Shown one piece after another: positions 42,830 to 55,757 of a stretch of 64,000 bases of DNA. The position numbers were made by a program, and so were the translations under genes. Numbering within the stretch: the stretch's first letter is position 1; each line of letters starts with the position of its first letter. A model generated the notes under the pieces. That model saw only the letters and a list, made by a program, of their open reading frames with translations. It did not search any database and was not told the origin of the DNA. The stretch covers positions 411,001 to 475,000 of the forward strand of contig OY759273.1 in NCBI GenBank assembly GCA_963662155.1, written 5' to 3'. Source of the stretch: Lamellibrachia columna. Lineage: Eukaryota; Annelida; Polychaeta; Sabellida; Siboglinidae.

Positions 42830-45465
42830 CACTCCGCCCACTCCGCGTAATGACAAAGTGGATTAACCATCCACATACCTGTACAAAGAGAAAGGCTGGG
42901 GTACTTGATACCCCCCAGACAAACATGATAAATAAACTCCGCGTAATGACAAAGTGGAATAACCATCCACATACATGTACAAACAGAAAGGCTGGGGTAC
43001 TTGATCCCCCCAGACAAACATGATAAATAAACTCCGCGTAATGACAAAGTGGATTAACCATCCACATACATGTACCAACAGAAAGGCTGGGTACTTGATC
43101 CCCCAGACAAACATGATAAATAAACTCCGCGTAATGACAAAGTGGATTAACCATCCACATACATGTACCAACAGAAAGGCTGGGTACTTGATCCCCCCAG
43201 ACAAACATGATCAATAAACTCCGCGTAATGACAAAGTGGATTAACCATCCACATACATGTACCAACAGAAAGGCTGGGTACTTGATCCCCCAGACAAACA
43301 TGATAAATAAACTCCGCGTAATGACAAAGTGGATTAACCATCCACATATATGTACAAACAGAAAGGCTGGGTACTTGATCCCCCAGACAAACATGATAAA
43401 TAAACTCCGCGTAATGACAAAGTGGATTAACCATCCACATACATGTACCAACAGAAAGGCTGGGGTACTTGATCCCCCCAGACAAACATGATAAATAAAC
43501 TCCGCGTAATGACAAAGTGGATTAACTATCCACATACATGTACCAACAGAAAGGCTGGGTACTTGATCCCCCAGACAAACATGATAAATAAACTCCGCGT
43601 AATGACAAAGTGGATTAACCATCCACATATATGTACAAACAGAAAGGCTGGGTACTTGATCCCCCAGACAAACATGATAAATAAACTCCGCGTAATGACA
43701 AAGTGGATTAACCATCCACATACATGTACCAACAGAAAGGCTGGGTACTTGATCCCCCCAGACAAACATGATCAATAAACTCCGCGTAATGACAAAGTGG
43801 ATTAACCATCCACATACATGTACCAACAGAAAGGCTGGGTACTTGATCCCCCAGACAAACATGATCAATAAACTCCGCGTAATGACAAAGTGGATTAACC
43901 ATCCACATATATGTACCAACAGAAAGGCTGGGTACTTGATCCCCCAGACAAACATGATAAATAAACTCCGCGTAATGACAAAGTGGATTAACCATCCACA
44001 TACATGTACAAACAGAAAGGCTGGGGTACTTGATCCCCCCAGACAAACATGATCAATAAACTCCGCGTAATGACAAAGTGGATTAACCATCCACATACAT
44101 GTACCAACAGAAAGGCTGGGTACTTGATCCCCCCAGACAAACATGATAAATAAACTCCGCGTAATGACAAAGTGGATTAACCATCCACATACATGTACAA
44201 ACAGAAAGGCTGGGTACTTGATCCCCCAGACAAACATGATAAATAAACTCCGCGTAATGACAAAGTGGATTAACCATCCACATATATGTACAAACAGAAA
44301 GGCTGGGTACTTGGTCCCCCAGACAAACATGATAAATAAACTCCGCGTAATGACAAAGTGGATTAACCATCCACATATATGTACAAACAGAAAGGCTGGG
44401 TACTTGGTCCCCCAGACAAACATGATAAATAAACTCCGCGTAATGACAAAGTGGATTAACCATCCACATACATGTACCAACAGAAAGGCTGGGTACTTGA
44501 TCCCCCAGACAAACATGATAAATAAACTCCGCGTAATGACAAAGTGGATTAACCATCCACATACATGTACCAACAGAAAGGCTGGGTACTTGATCCCCCC
44601 AGACAAACATGATAAATAAACTCCGCGTAATGACAAAGTGGATTAACCATCCACATACATGTACCAACAGAAAGGCTGGGTACTTGATCCCCCAGACAAA
44701 CATGATAAATAAACTCCGCGTAATGACAAAGTGGATTAACCATCCACATATATGTACAAACAGAAAGGCTGGGTACTTGGTCCCCCAGACAAACATGATA
44801 AATAAACTCCGCGTAATGACAAAGTGGATTAACCATCCACATATATGTACAAACAGAAAGGCTGGGTACTTGGTCCCCCAGACAAACATGATAAATAAAC
44901 TCCGCGTAATGACAAAGTGGATTAACCATCCACATACATGTACCAACAGAAAGGCTGGGTACTTGGTCCCCCAGACAAACATGATAAATAAACTCCGCGT
45001 AATGACAAAGTGGATTAACCATCCACATACATGTACCAACAGAAAGGCTGGGTACTTGATCCCCCCAGACAAACATGATAAATAAACTCCGCGTAATGAC
45101 AAAGTGGATTAACCATCCACATACATGTACCAACAGAAAGGCTGGGTACTTGATCCCCCAGACAAACATGATAAATAAACTCCGCGTAATGACAAAGTGG
45201 ATTAACCATCCACATACATGTACCAACAGAAAGGCTGGGTACTTGATCCCCCCAGACAAACATGATAAATAAACTCCGCGTAATGACAAAGTGGATTAAC
45301 CATCCACATATATGTACAAACAGAAAGGCTGGGTACTTGATCCCCCAGACAAACATGATAAATAAACTCCGCGTAATGACAAAGTGGATTAACCCTACAC
45401 ATACATGTACAAACAGAAAGGCTGGGGTACTTGATCCCCCCAGACAAACATGATCAATAAAAAAG
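42830..45465. repeat. 93-95-bp tandem array (~28 copies)
   Basis: Unit begins AAACTCCGCGTAATGACAAA and includes TGGATTAACCATCCACATAC and a variable C-run before AGACAAACATGAT. Units with five C are 93 bp, those with six or more are longer, so the minus-strand open frames (up to 626 codons) hop between frames. The array, not a gene, explains them. Confidence 0.96.
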
Positions 45466-45940
45466 GGGGCTAACCACCCAACATTCGTGAACAATTAATA
45501 ATAAAAATTATGGTAACACAGCACACACTGTATAAAGGTGTTACAAACCCATACATTAATCAACATATAACTACTAACACATCACACCGAGAGGTAGGGC
45601 AAAACAGCCACACAAAATGCACTCATAAAAACTACCCGCACTAAAAACCCTGTGTACACTACTGAAAACTCAGTGGATGGAAAAGTGTTAATGCAAAACC
45701 TCGTGTACCAAACTATAACAGTGAAAAGCGACAAAAAAAACCTTTGTGAACTACCTCTCTGTCTTAAGTTTTTCTCAGTGTATCTTCACACAATGCACGA
45801 CTTGATTTATTAGATAACAACTGGGTAACAACTGTTAACGCAATATTAGGGAAGGTGGGTGGGATTTTTAAACGAAGCGGAAACGAACGTTGCTCACTGT
45901 GTACTACAAAAACGGCAACTGGACCAATCACATGCTATAG
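45466..45940. other. No gene seen
   Basis: AC-rich then mixed non-coding sequence between two arrays. Confidence 0.4.
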
Positions 45941-46074
<134 letters not shown>

Positions 46075-46381
46075 CCCCACCTGTTTGTAATTAAATTTGT
46101 GTATTGGTGGTGGAATGTCTGTATTCTTTGCATTACATGTTCATGACGACTTTTTGATGTATATATGTTATCGTCATGCCTGTAGGAATGTGGGCTCTGA
46201 GAAACTTGCCGGACGGGGCTGTACATGTGTTCAGTTCCTGTCTGGTTTGCTTTGAGGAGCTCACATTCCTGTTAATGTGCTTCCCAAAGTGGCTGCGTGA
46301 TAAGCAGTCCACTTTGCAATAAAACGTCATTCATTTGGCCCTTTTCAATCTCTACTACATCTGACTTGTGTTGGTTATTGC

Positions 46382-46383
<2 letters not shown>

Positions 46384-46426
<43 letters not shown>

Positions 46427-46430
46427 TATA
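46384..46430. repeat. (TA)n microsatellite
   Basis: About 20 TA dinucleotides with one interruption. Confidence 0.95.
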
Positions 46431-46640
46431 TACCGTAAGTTTCCGTGTATAATACGCCCCCATGTATAATACCCACCCTGACTTGCTAAATTCTGATAGA
46501 ATTTCTATATTACCATGTATAGTACGCAACCCAACTTTTGGCATTGACCCCTGATTTCCCCGCTTCTGATAGTTTGCTTGAAGCGCGACTCACGGTTGGC
46601 CATGGTGATCCTTTTCAGCAAAACGCCGATTTGCATGAAA
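46431..46640. mobile_element. Possible DNA-transposon terminus with GTATAATACGC repeats
   Basis: Immediately after a TA tract comes CCGTAAGTTTCCGTGTATAA TACGC, then GTGTATAATACC/GTATAGTACGC variants. Repeated GTATAATACGC phrases at a TA target are a common look of DNA-transposon ends. The other end was not identified. Confidence 0.35.
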
Positions 46641-46899
46641 CTTTCATATACTACCCAACTGTGGTATAGAACTATAAAAAAAACTTAGTCATACGTAAGA
46701 CTTTTTAATTAAATAAATATGAAATTTAATTTTTGTTAACACTTTTTGTAATTCGGATATATGATGTAATCATATCCTTTTTTTTACTTTTATATGACAC
46801 TAGGCAATATTCTACCTATATGTGTGCTTCCAAGTTTCATATTTACATATATGGTAATACTCCAGTATCCAGGCCACAGATGGGTTAACGTTTTTGTTT

Positions 46900-49443
46900 C
46901 GATCTACCTATTAGTGCACACATCAGCAGTACAGATACATATGATCACCATATGTAAGTACTATGTTTCGATCTACCTATTATTGCACACATCAGCAGTA
47001 CAGACACATATGATCATCATATGTAGGTACTATGTTTCGATCTACCTATTATTGCACACATCAGCAGCACAGATACATATGATCACCATATGTAGGTACT
47101 ATGTTTCGATCTACCTATTATTGTACACATCAGCAGTACAGACACATATGATCACCATATGTAGGTACTATGTTTCGATCTACCTATTATTGCACACATC
47201 AGCAGTACAGATACATATGATCACCATATGTAGGTACTATGTTTCGATTTACCTATTATTGCACACATCAGCAGTACAGACACATATGATCACCATATGT
47301 AAGTACTATGTTTCGATCTACCTATTATTGCACACATCAGCAGTACAGATACATATGATCATCATATGTAAGTACTGTGTTTCGATCTACCTATTATTGC
47401 ATACATCAGCAGTACAGACACATATGATCACCATATGTAGGTACTATGTTTCGATCTACCTATTATTGCACACATCAGCAGTACAGATACATATGATCAC
47501 CATATGTAGGTACTATGTTTCGATCTACCTATTATTGCACACATCAGCAGTACAGATACATATGATCACCATATGTAGGTACTATGTTTCGATCTACCTA
47601 TTATTGCACACAACAGCAGTACAGATACATATGATCACCATATGTAGGTACTATGTTTCGATCTACCTATTATTGCACACATCAGCAGTACAGACACATA
47701 TGATCACCATATGTAAGTACTATGTTTCGATCTACTTATTATTGCACACATCAGCAGTACAGATACATATGATCATCATATGTAAGTACTGTGTTTCGAT
47801 CTTCCTATTATTGCATACATCAGCAGTACAGACACATATGATCACCATATGTAGGTACTATGTTTCGATCTACCTATTATTGCACACATCAGCAGTACAG
47901 ATACATATGATCACCATAAGTAGGTACTATGTTTCGATCTACCTATTATTGCACACATCAGCAGTACAGATACATATGATCACCATATGTAGGTACTATG
48001 TTTCGATCTACCTATTATTGCATACATCAGCAGTACAGATACATATGATCACCATATGTAGGTACTATGTTTCGATCTACCTATTATTGCACACATCAGC
48101 AGTACAGATACATATGATCACCATATGTAGGTACTATGTTTCGATCTACATATTATTGCACACATCAGCAGTACAGACACATATGATCACCATATGTAGG
48201 TACTATGTTTCGATCTACCTATTATTGCACACATCAGCAGTACAGATACATATGATCACCATATGTAGGTACTATGTTTCGATCTACCTATTATTGCACA
48301 CATCAGCAGTACAGATACATATGATCACCATATGTAGGTACTATGTTTCGATCTACCTATTATTGCACACATCAGCAGTACATATACATATGATCACTAT
48401 ATGTAGGTACTATGTTTCGATCTACCTATTATTGCACACATCAGCAGTACATATACATATGATCATCATATGTAGGTACTATGTTTCGATCTACCTATTA
48501 TTGCACACATCAGCAATACAGATACATATGATCACCATATGTAGGTACTATGTTTCGATCTACCTATTATTGCACACATCAGAAGTACAGATACATATGA
48601 TCACCATATGTAGGTACTATGTTTCGATCTACCTATTATTGCACACATCAGCAGTACAGACACATATGATCATCATGTGTAGGTACTGTGTTTCGATCTA
48701 CCTATTATTGCACACATCAGCAGTACAGACACATATGATCACCATATATAGGTACTATGTTTCGATCTACCTATTATTGCACACATCAGCAGTACAGACA
48801 CATATGATCACCATATGTAGGTACTATGTTTCGATCTACCTATTATTGCACACATCAGCAGTACATATACATATGATCACCATATGTAGGTACAATGTTT
48901 CCATCTACCTATTATTGCACACATCAGCAGTACAGACACATATGATCATCATATGTAAGTACAATGTTTCGATCTACCTATTATTGCACACATCAGCAGT
49001 ACAGACACATATGATCACCATGTGTAGGTACTATGTTTCGATCTACCTATTATTGCACACATCAGCAGTACAGATACATATGATCATCATATGTAGGTAC
49101 TATGTTTCGATCTACCTATTATTGCACACATCAGCAGTACAGATACATATGATCATAATATGTAAGTACTATGTTTCGATCTACCTATTATTGCACACAT
49201 CAGCAGTACAGATACATATGATCACCATATGTAGGTACTATGTTTCGATCTACCTATTATTGCACACATCAGCAGTACAGACACATATGATCACCATGTG
49301 TAGGTACTGTGTTTCGATCTACCTATTATTGCACACATCAGCAGCACAGACACATATGATCACCATGTGTAGGTACTGTGTTTCGATCTACCTATTATTG
49401 CATACATCAGCAGTACAGATACATATGATCATCATATGTAGAT
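46900..49443. repeat. 69-bp satellite (~37 copies) with palindromic core
   Basis: Unit TATGTTTCGATCTACCTATT ATTGCACACATCAGCAGTAC AGATACATATGATCACCATA TGTAGGTAC. CATATGAT(C)A(T/C)CATATG is near-palindromic. Because 69 is a multiple of three and one frame lacks stops, an 893-codon open frame (46794-49475) runs through. Substitutions hit all codon positions, so I call it satellite, not a gene. Confidence 0.96.
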
Positions 49444-49684
49444 ATTACGCTGCGTATAGTTTCCTGAGAAAGTAAAAAGTGGCTAATTTATTTGATTAAA
49501 ATATTACAATAGCCGAACTACAAATAAAAAGTGAAGAAAAAATAGTTTGGTATTTTTCTTGACTTTTCCCCTATGTGTTTTACAAACAGGTTTAAAAATT
49601 GCTTAGATGAGTACAGCCATACTCAGAATTGTACGATGAACACCTCTTATTTATACAACTATAAGATACAACCGTTATATTTTG

Positions 49685-49795
49685 CTATAGAGCATGTTGG
49701 ACTCTCGCTAAGCCAATGGCTTCTTTGTCCACTTGCCAGCTGGGCTTTGCCTTGGAAGGCAATATTGTTAAATCTTGTTAAATCTTGAAAGCATG
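49685..49795 (+). mobile_element. CR1-like LINE 3'-tail fragment
   Basis: GACTCTCGCTAAGCCAATGG CTTCTTTGTCCACTTGCCAG closely matches the tail of copy A at 9905-9970 (CTCTCGATAAGCCAATGGCT), and ends in AATCTTGTTAAATCTTG. Confidence 0.75.
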
Positions 49796-50211
49796 TATCT
49801 CGAATAGCATTATTTATTCTTGAAAGACATGTTTAAAGTTAGCGCCCAAAAAGGCATTAAGCTTCTCATCTGAAATGTCCATCACATATTGTCAGACATT
49901 TCATATATTGGCGTAACTGAAAATCATACTGGGAATTAGTCCCCAAATTGTTGACTCAACATACACATTTGTAGGGTTGACTCGTGGAATATGTGGTGAT
50001 GCCTGCCTTTTATATGACGTCATGGTGATTCCATTGTGTCGTCATTTCCTGTGGGCATTTCCACTTTCTTTATTCGAGGGGGGCCCTGTCATGGTATGCC
50101 TGCCCCGATGTACTGTCGTCTACAGGCTGAATGACATAACTTGCATCACTGAAGGTGAGACTTCCTTCCTGTAGCAACGACGACGAACATTTGGGCAAAT
50201 AAATCCAATGG

Positions 50212-50340
50212 ATACATGTTCTACATCAACATGTTCTACATCAACATGTTCTACATCAACATGTTCTACATCAACATGTTCTACATCAACATGTTCTACA
50301 TCAACATGTTCTACATCAACATGTTCTACATCAACATGAA
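50212..50340. repeat. 15-bp minisatellite ATGTTCTACATCAAC
   Basis: Nine nearly perfect copies. From 50341 to 51475 I see no supportable gene. Confidence 0.96.
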
Positions 50341-51475
50341 ATTTGTGATTTCGATTAAAAGCAAAGGGGTACGTTAACGAGTTCGTCTGCTAAGACGCCT
50401 TATGTATATATACTATTTCAACCCAAATCCAAATTTATATATGGAATATATTAAATATCTTCAAACGACTAGCCACCATGTGAAATCATATGCCATGTTT
50501 GAAATCGTGGCACGTGCATTGGTGTCTATCGAGTTCTATTTGTTTGTTCCATTTATTAAATAAATTTCCTGACTGATGTAGTGAGCTATTCTAAGAATTG
50601 TAGACAAAGAAGTCAAATGACGTTAAAAGTAAGTTCGAATGGCCTATAAAGAAACCTTGAAAAATAAAGTAGAATTGGACGCTATGCTGTAATGAAAGTT
50701 GGGGTTTAATTAACGAAGAAGCTTTTCTCCGCAAAACGCGTTTTTGCCAATGCATGCGATGTTTTCCGTTGTACGTAGTTAAGCAATAGATAGATCAATT
50801 GGAATTCCATCAGTCGATATGGGATAGTGTGGCGCATAACGCACCTTGCCACATAATACTTGCGGTTCCACCACTTTAGACTATATGGCAGTGCACAACT
50901 AGTATCCGCTACCTCGGCACCAGTGGCGTATCTAGTGGATCTCGCCAATAGGAGGCTAAAGGGGGCAGCCATAGTCACCCATGCTACATGTAGCGGAGCA
51001 ACGAAAAACTACGGAAAAAAGTATAAGATTTTAAGCTAAGGGGGACAGTGGCTCAATGGCCTCCTCATACATAGGCCATTGCTCTGCATAACGATATGCT
51101 AGCTCGTGTGCGCAAATATGTTACTTAGTTTTGATGAAATCATCGGACAAGCAACAACATGAATTTTAGTTTGGCTGAACCGAAATTCGGCGAGATATGA
51201 GCAAAGGTGGTTCGCCATGTACGCCATAACATGAGGCCATTCACACTGTCGCAAGTACGCGATCAAACTAGTCAAGTCATTACTTTCGACAATCTCATCA
51301 AAAGTGTGCATTCTTCTCTAAACGGTTATTACTGGTTATACATAGTTTAATATAGTTTAATATAATATTTATAACAAAGCAACCCTAGTGTCGTTTTTAA
51401 TTACGGCTTGCACGCTTGATCGATGCAGGTATGCATTATGAACACGGAGATGGATACAAGCAGTCTACTCCTTAC

Positions 51476-51577
51476 ATTTCTGTCCGGGATGTAGACTTTC
51501 TTGTCCTTGTTGCCGGCGAAGGTGAATGGGATGTTCGTGTCGATGTCCGTGTTTAGCACCAGCTGTAGAGTCACTGT
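51476..51577 (-). CDS. Orphan exon candidate, unknown protein
   Basis: 102 nt, phase 0-0 in the chosen frame. Acceptor CATAAG and donor GTAAGG (minus strand). Reads TVTLQLVLNTDIDTNIPFTF then AGNKDKKVYIPDRN. Codons end mostly in C or G, unlike the flanking AT-rich DNA, which argues for real coding sequence. A second frame is also open but lacks this bias. I recognise no family. It could belong with the signal-peptide exon at 52085-52139, but the phases do not join directly. Confidence 0.4.
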
Positions 51578-52084
51578 CTTATGTAGTATATCTATGTTGA
51601 ATATATGAGGTTATTATAATATTATGCATTTGGATAGTACTTGGTAGACGTCAATTTATTCCATCCAATCACTGACTTGATTTTCCTTTGCTGCTGACAG
51701 TTAACATGTTTTTTTTTCTGCGTTACTGGCTGTCTAACTAACCAGCCATTCATAGCCGGTCCAGCTCACCAGACGGCCAAGTCTTGTGTCTTTGTTCTCC
51801 CTATGACCAATAACTGTCAAGTGTCCGAATAACATATACACCCAATACTATCATTACTGTCATAGGAACACTTAATAACATAAACACCCATTACTCTCAT
51901 TACTATCATAGGAACACTTAATTGAAAGTGTAGGCGGAATGTCAAAAAAAAAAAAATTCTTGGGAAAATTATATAAATAAATTGATTTAACTTATTTGAG
52001 TTGGTGGAGCTATTTCAAGGATCCATGATAAAACAAGGTCAGTACATACACCATATCTTCAAAGAGGTTATACATCCTACTTAC

Positions 52085-52139
52085 CTTCGACTGCGCACAC
52101 CAGCGGCAGCAGCAGCAGCCACGGGACGGGACACCACAT
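52085..52139 (-). CDS. Candidate first exon encoding a signal peptide
   Basis: Minus-strand ATG at 52139 reads MWCPVPWLLLLPLVCAVE, a typical signal peptide (hydrophobic Leu core, small residues near the end), directly followed by a strong donor GTAAGT at phase 1. The CTG run could also be a simple repeat. Confidence 0.4.
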
Positions 52140-52317
52140 GGTTGTTCAGTAAGGACTTGTTGTTTTCGTTTACCTGTAACATTTACTTTTGTCATTACTA
52201 AACCATACAAAGTAATCCAGTTGGATTATGGACATGTATCAGTTAACATATTAGTATACGTTCCTGGTCGTGTGTCACGTAAGGCCAGGAGTACATTGTT
52301 AACCTCGTGTTGTGAGC

Positions 52318-53045
52318 CGCGCGATTGTACGAGTAGCAGCGATTGTATCGTCGTATCCGTATCGTTGTTGTGCGATTGTACGAGTAGCAGCGATCGTATC
52401 GTCGTATCCGTATCGTTGTTGTGCGATTGTACGAGTAGCAGCGATCGTATCGTCGTATCCGTATCGTTGTTGTGCGATTGTACGAGTAGCAGCGATCGTA
52501 TCGTCGTATCCGTATCGTTGTTGTGCGATTGTACGAGTAGCAGCGATTGTATAGTCGTATACGCATCGTTGTTGTGCGATTGTACGAGTAGCAGCGATTG
52601 TATCGTCGTATCCGTATCGTTGTTGTGCGATTGTACGAGTAGCAGCGATTGTATCGTCGTATCCGTATCGTTGTTGTGCGATTGTACGAGTAGCAGCGAT
52701 TGTATCGTCGTATCCGTATCGTTGTTGTGCGATTGTACGAGTAGCAGCGATTGTATCGTCGTATCCGTATCGTTGTTGTGCGATTGTACGAGTAGCAGCG
52801 ATTGTATCGTCGTATCCGTATCGTTGTTGTGCGATTGTACGAGTAGCAGCGATTGTATCGTCGTATCCGTATCGTTGTTGTGCGATTGTACGAGTAGCAG
52901 CGATTGTATCGTCGTATCCGTATCGTTGTTGTGCGATTGTACGAGTAGCAGCGATTGTATCGTCGTATCCGTATCGTTGTTATGCGATTGTACGAGTAGC
53001 AGCGATTGTATCGTCGTAGCCGTATCGTTGTTGTGCGATTGGGTC
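52318..53045. repeat. 51-bp minisatellite (14 copies), CpG-rich
   Basis: Unit GCGATTGTACGAGTAGCAGC GATTGTATCGTCGTATCCGT ATCGTTGTTGT. Open in several frames on both strands because 51 is a multiple of three. It is unusually rich in CG for this AT-rich window. Confidence 0.96.
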
Positions 53046-53119
53046 AGCGTACATTCCACGACTCTGTGCGAATTGCCGCAACTTGTGTCTACACATCCGG
53101 GATCGTATCATTATTTTTT

Positions 53120-53261
53120 AGGAATTGCATGTATGGGAAAAAAATCGACGACCGGAATCGGTGCCAGCCTCACCCTGGACGTCAGAGATAAAGAGGAGAG
53201 CAACAAGATCCTTGCTCTCCTCAATTGTGGTTTGGGGTTGAACGTCTTTTCATATAATTAG
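53120..53261 (+). CDS. Possible terminal exon, unknown protein
   Basis: Strong acceptor ATTATTTTTTAG ends at 53119. Then comes a frame reading STTGIGASLTLDVRDKEESN and KILALLNCGLGLNVFSYN before TAG. Codons are C-ending from ACC to CTC. No partner exon or family recognised. Confidence 0.25.
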
Positions 53262-53399
53262 TTGAGTCTGTGCTACTGTAGGCTGGTGAAGCCTGGACAA
53301 CGACATCTACATTGGAAAAGCAATTAGACGGTTGCTATACCAGAATGCTCAGGATGGCGTTAAACATACACAGGAGTCGGCACGTCACAAACAGCGAGC

Positions 53400-54990
53400 T
53401 GTGTGGAGACTATCATTACTATCATAAAGCTGTATGGAGACTATCATTACTATCATAAAGCTGTGTGGAGACTATCATTACTATCATAAAGCTGTGTGGA
53501 GACTATAATTACTATCATAAAGCTGTATGGAGATTATCTTTACTATCGTAAAGCTGTGTGGAGACTATCATTACTATCATAAAGCTGTGTGGAGACTATC
53601 ATTACTATCATAAAGCTGTATGGAGACTATCTTTACTATCATAAAGCTGTGTGGAGACTATCATTACTATCATAAAGCTGTGTGGAGACTATCATTACTA
53701 TCATAAAGCTGTATGGAGACTATCATTACTATCATAAAGCTGTATGGAGACTATCTTTACTATCATAAAGCTGTGTGGAGACTATCATTACTATCATAAA
53801 GCTGTGTGGAGACTATAATTACTATCATAAAGCTGTATGGAGACTATCTTTACTATCATAGAGCTGTGTGGAGACTATCATTACTATCATAAAGCTGTAT
53901 GGAGACTATCATTACTATCATAAAGCTGTATGGAGACTATCATTACTATCATAAAGCTGTATGGAAACTATCTTTACTATCATAAAGCTGTGTGGAGACT
54001 ATCATTACTATCATAAAGCTGTGTGGAGACTATAATTACTATCATAAAGCTGTATGGAGACTATCTTTACTATCATAGAGCTGTGTGGAGACTATCATTA
54101 CTATCATAAAGCTGTATGGAGACTATCATTACTATCATAAAGCTGTATGGAGACTATCTTTACTATCATAAAGCTGTGTGGAGACTATCATTACTATCAT
54201 AAAGCTGTGTGGAGACTATCATTACTATCATAAAGCTGTATGGAGACTATCATTACTATCACAAAGCTGTGTGGAGACTATCATTACTATCATTAAGCTG
54301 TATGGAGACTATCTTTACTATCATAAAGCTGTATGGAGACTATCATTACTATCATGAAGCTGTATGGAGACTATCATTACTATCATAAAGCTGTGTGGAG
54401 ACTATCGTTACTATCATAAAGCTGTGTGGAGACTATCATTACTATCATAAAGCTGTATGGAGACTATCATTACTATCATAAAGCTGTGTGGAGACTATCA
54501 TTACTATCATAAAGCTGTGTGGAGACTATCATTACTATCATAAAGCTGTGTGGAGACTATCATTACTATCATAAAGCTGTGTGGAGACTATCATTACTAT
54601 CATAAAGCTGTATGGAGACTATCTTTACTATCATAAAGCTGTATGGAGACTATCATTACTATCATAAAGCTGTATGGAGACTATTATTACTATCATAAAG
54701 CTGTATGGAGACTATCATTACTATCATAAAGCTGTGTGGAGACTATCATTACTATCATAAAGCTGTATGGAGACTATCATTACTATCATAAAGCTGTATG
54801 GAGACTATCATTACTATCATAAAGCTGTGTGGAGACTATCATTATTATCATAAAGCTGTATGGAGACTATCATTACTATCATAAAGCTGTATGGAGACTA
54901 TCAATACTATCATAAAGCTGTGTGGAGACTATCATTACTATCATAAAGCTGTATGGAGACTATCTTTACTATCATAAAGCTGTATGGAGA
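53400..54990. repeat. 31-bp minisatellite (~51 copies)
   Basis: Unit AAAGCTGT(G/A)TGGAGACTATC ATTACTATCAT with frequent CTTT for CATT substitutions that recur in a loose pattern. It lies just beyond the last recognised P450 exon. Confidence 0.96.
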
Positions 54991-55284
54991 CTTACACAAC
55001 TCAGAGAGCGAAGGATGCTCTTCGCGATCCACTGTCACAGAAGCTAGAACGAACCATTGTTTCCACTGGTACAGGGTGTGCCACACTATGGAATGAGGAA
55101 ACAAGGGAAGCCTACACTCGCGTACATTGACAATCTGACACATGATACACGCTTAGAGAAAAGAATATATTAAGACAGCAATGCAAGATACACACTTTTA
55201 AACATGGATATATTATGTATAATGTGAAATGTTTGAACGGTCAAATTAAATAGTCTTCTTCTTATTCCCACCCAAACAATGCCC

Positions 55285-55599
55285 TACCTAAACATTTTCA
55301 TTAGATGCCCCACCAAAACAGTTCCATTGGATGCCCCACCTCAACAGTTCCAGTAGATGCCCTACGTAAACATTTTCATTAGATGCCCCAACAAAACAGT
55401 TACATTGGATGCCCCACCTAAACAGTTCCATTAGATGCCCCACCTAAACAGTTCCATTAGATGCCCCACCCAAACAATTCCATTAGATGCCCCACCTAAA
55501 CAGTTATATTAGATGGCCCACCTAAATAGTTCCATTATATGCACTAGCTCAACAGTTCCATTAGATGCCCCACGTAAGCAGTTCCGCTAGATGCCTCAC
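55285..55599. repeat. ~26-bp minisatellite built from a P450 exon donor site
   Basis: About 12 units of TTCCATTAGATGCCCCACCT AAACAG. On the minus strand each reads TTTAG|GTGGGGCATCTAATGG, matching the end of the adjacent P450 exon and its donor, CTTAG|GTGAGGCATCTAGCGG. The array starts exactly at that junction and extends into the intron. Confidence 0.88.
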
Positions 55600-55757
55600 C
55601 TAAGCGTCTCCTTGATGCACGCCTTCAGATATTGCACGTTGTTGTTGAGGTTAGGTGGTGCGTTGTCCTTCATCTGGGCCACCTCGGCGTGAAGGGCGTC
55701 TTGGGCCTCCGGGTTCGTCGCCAGGCAGTACAGGGCCCACAGCATCGTGTTGGACAC
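55600..55757 (-). CDS. P450 exon: I-helix end to K helix
   Basis: Acceptor CCACACAAG, donor GTGAGG (minus strand). VSNTMLWALYCLATNPEAQD and then KACIKETLR. 158 nt, phase 0 to 2. Codon third positions strongly GC. It has the ExxR motif conserved in all P450s. Its donor seeds the array at 55285-55599. Confidence 0.88.

Noticed and set aside
42756..45289. Minus-strand open frames up to 626 codons
   Set aside because: They are the 93-bp tandem array read through; frames switch wherever the C-run changes length, and no domain is present.
51476..51577. Assignment of this exon to the missing end of the P450
   Set aside because: The phase after ETLR gives an immediate stop and no P450 motif matches.
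52221..53261. 346-codon plus-strand frame and 277-codon minus-strand frame
   Set aside because: Produced by the 51-bp repeat; only the last ~140 bases after 53119 might be an exon.
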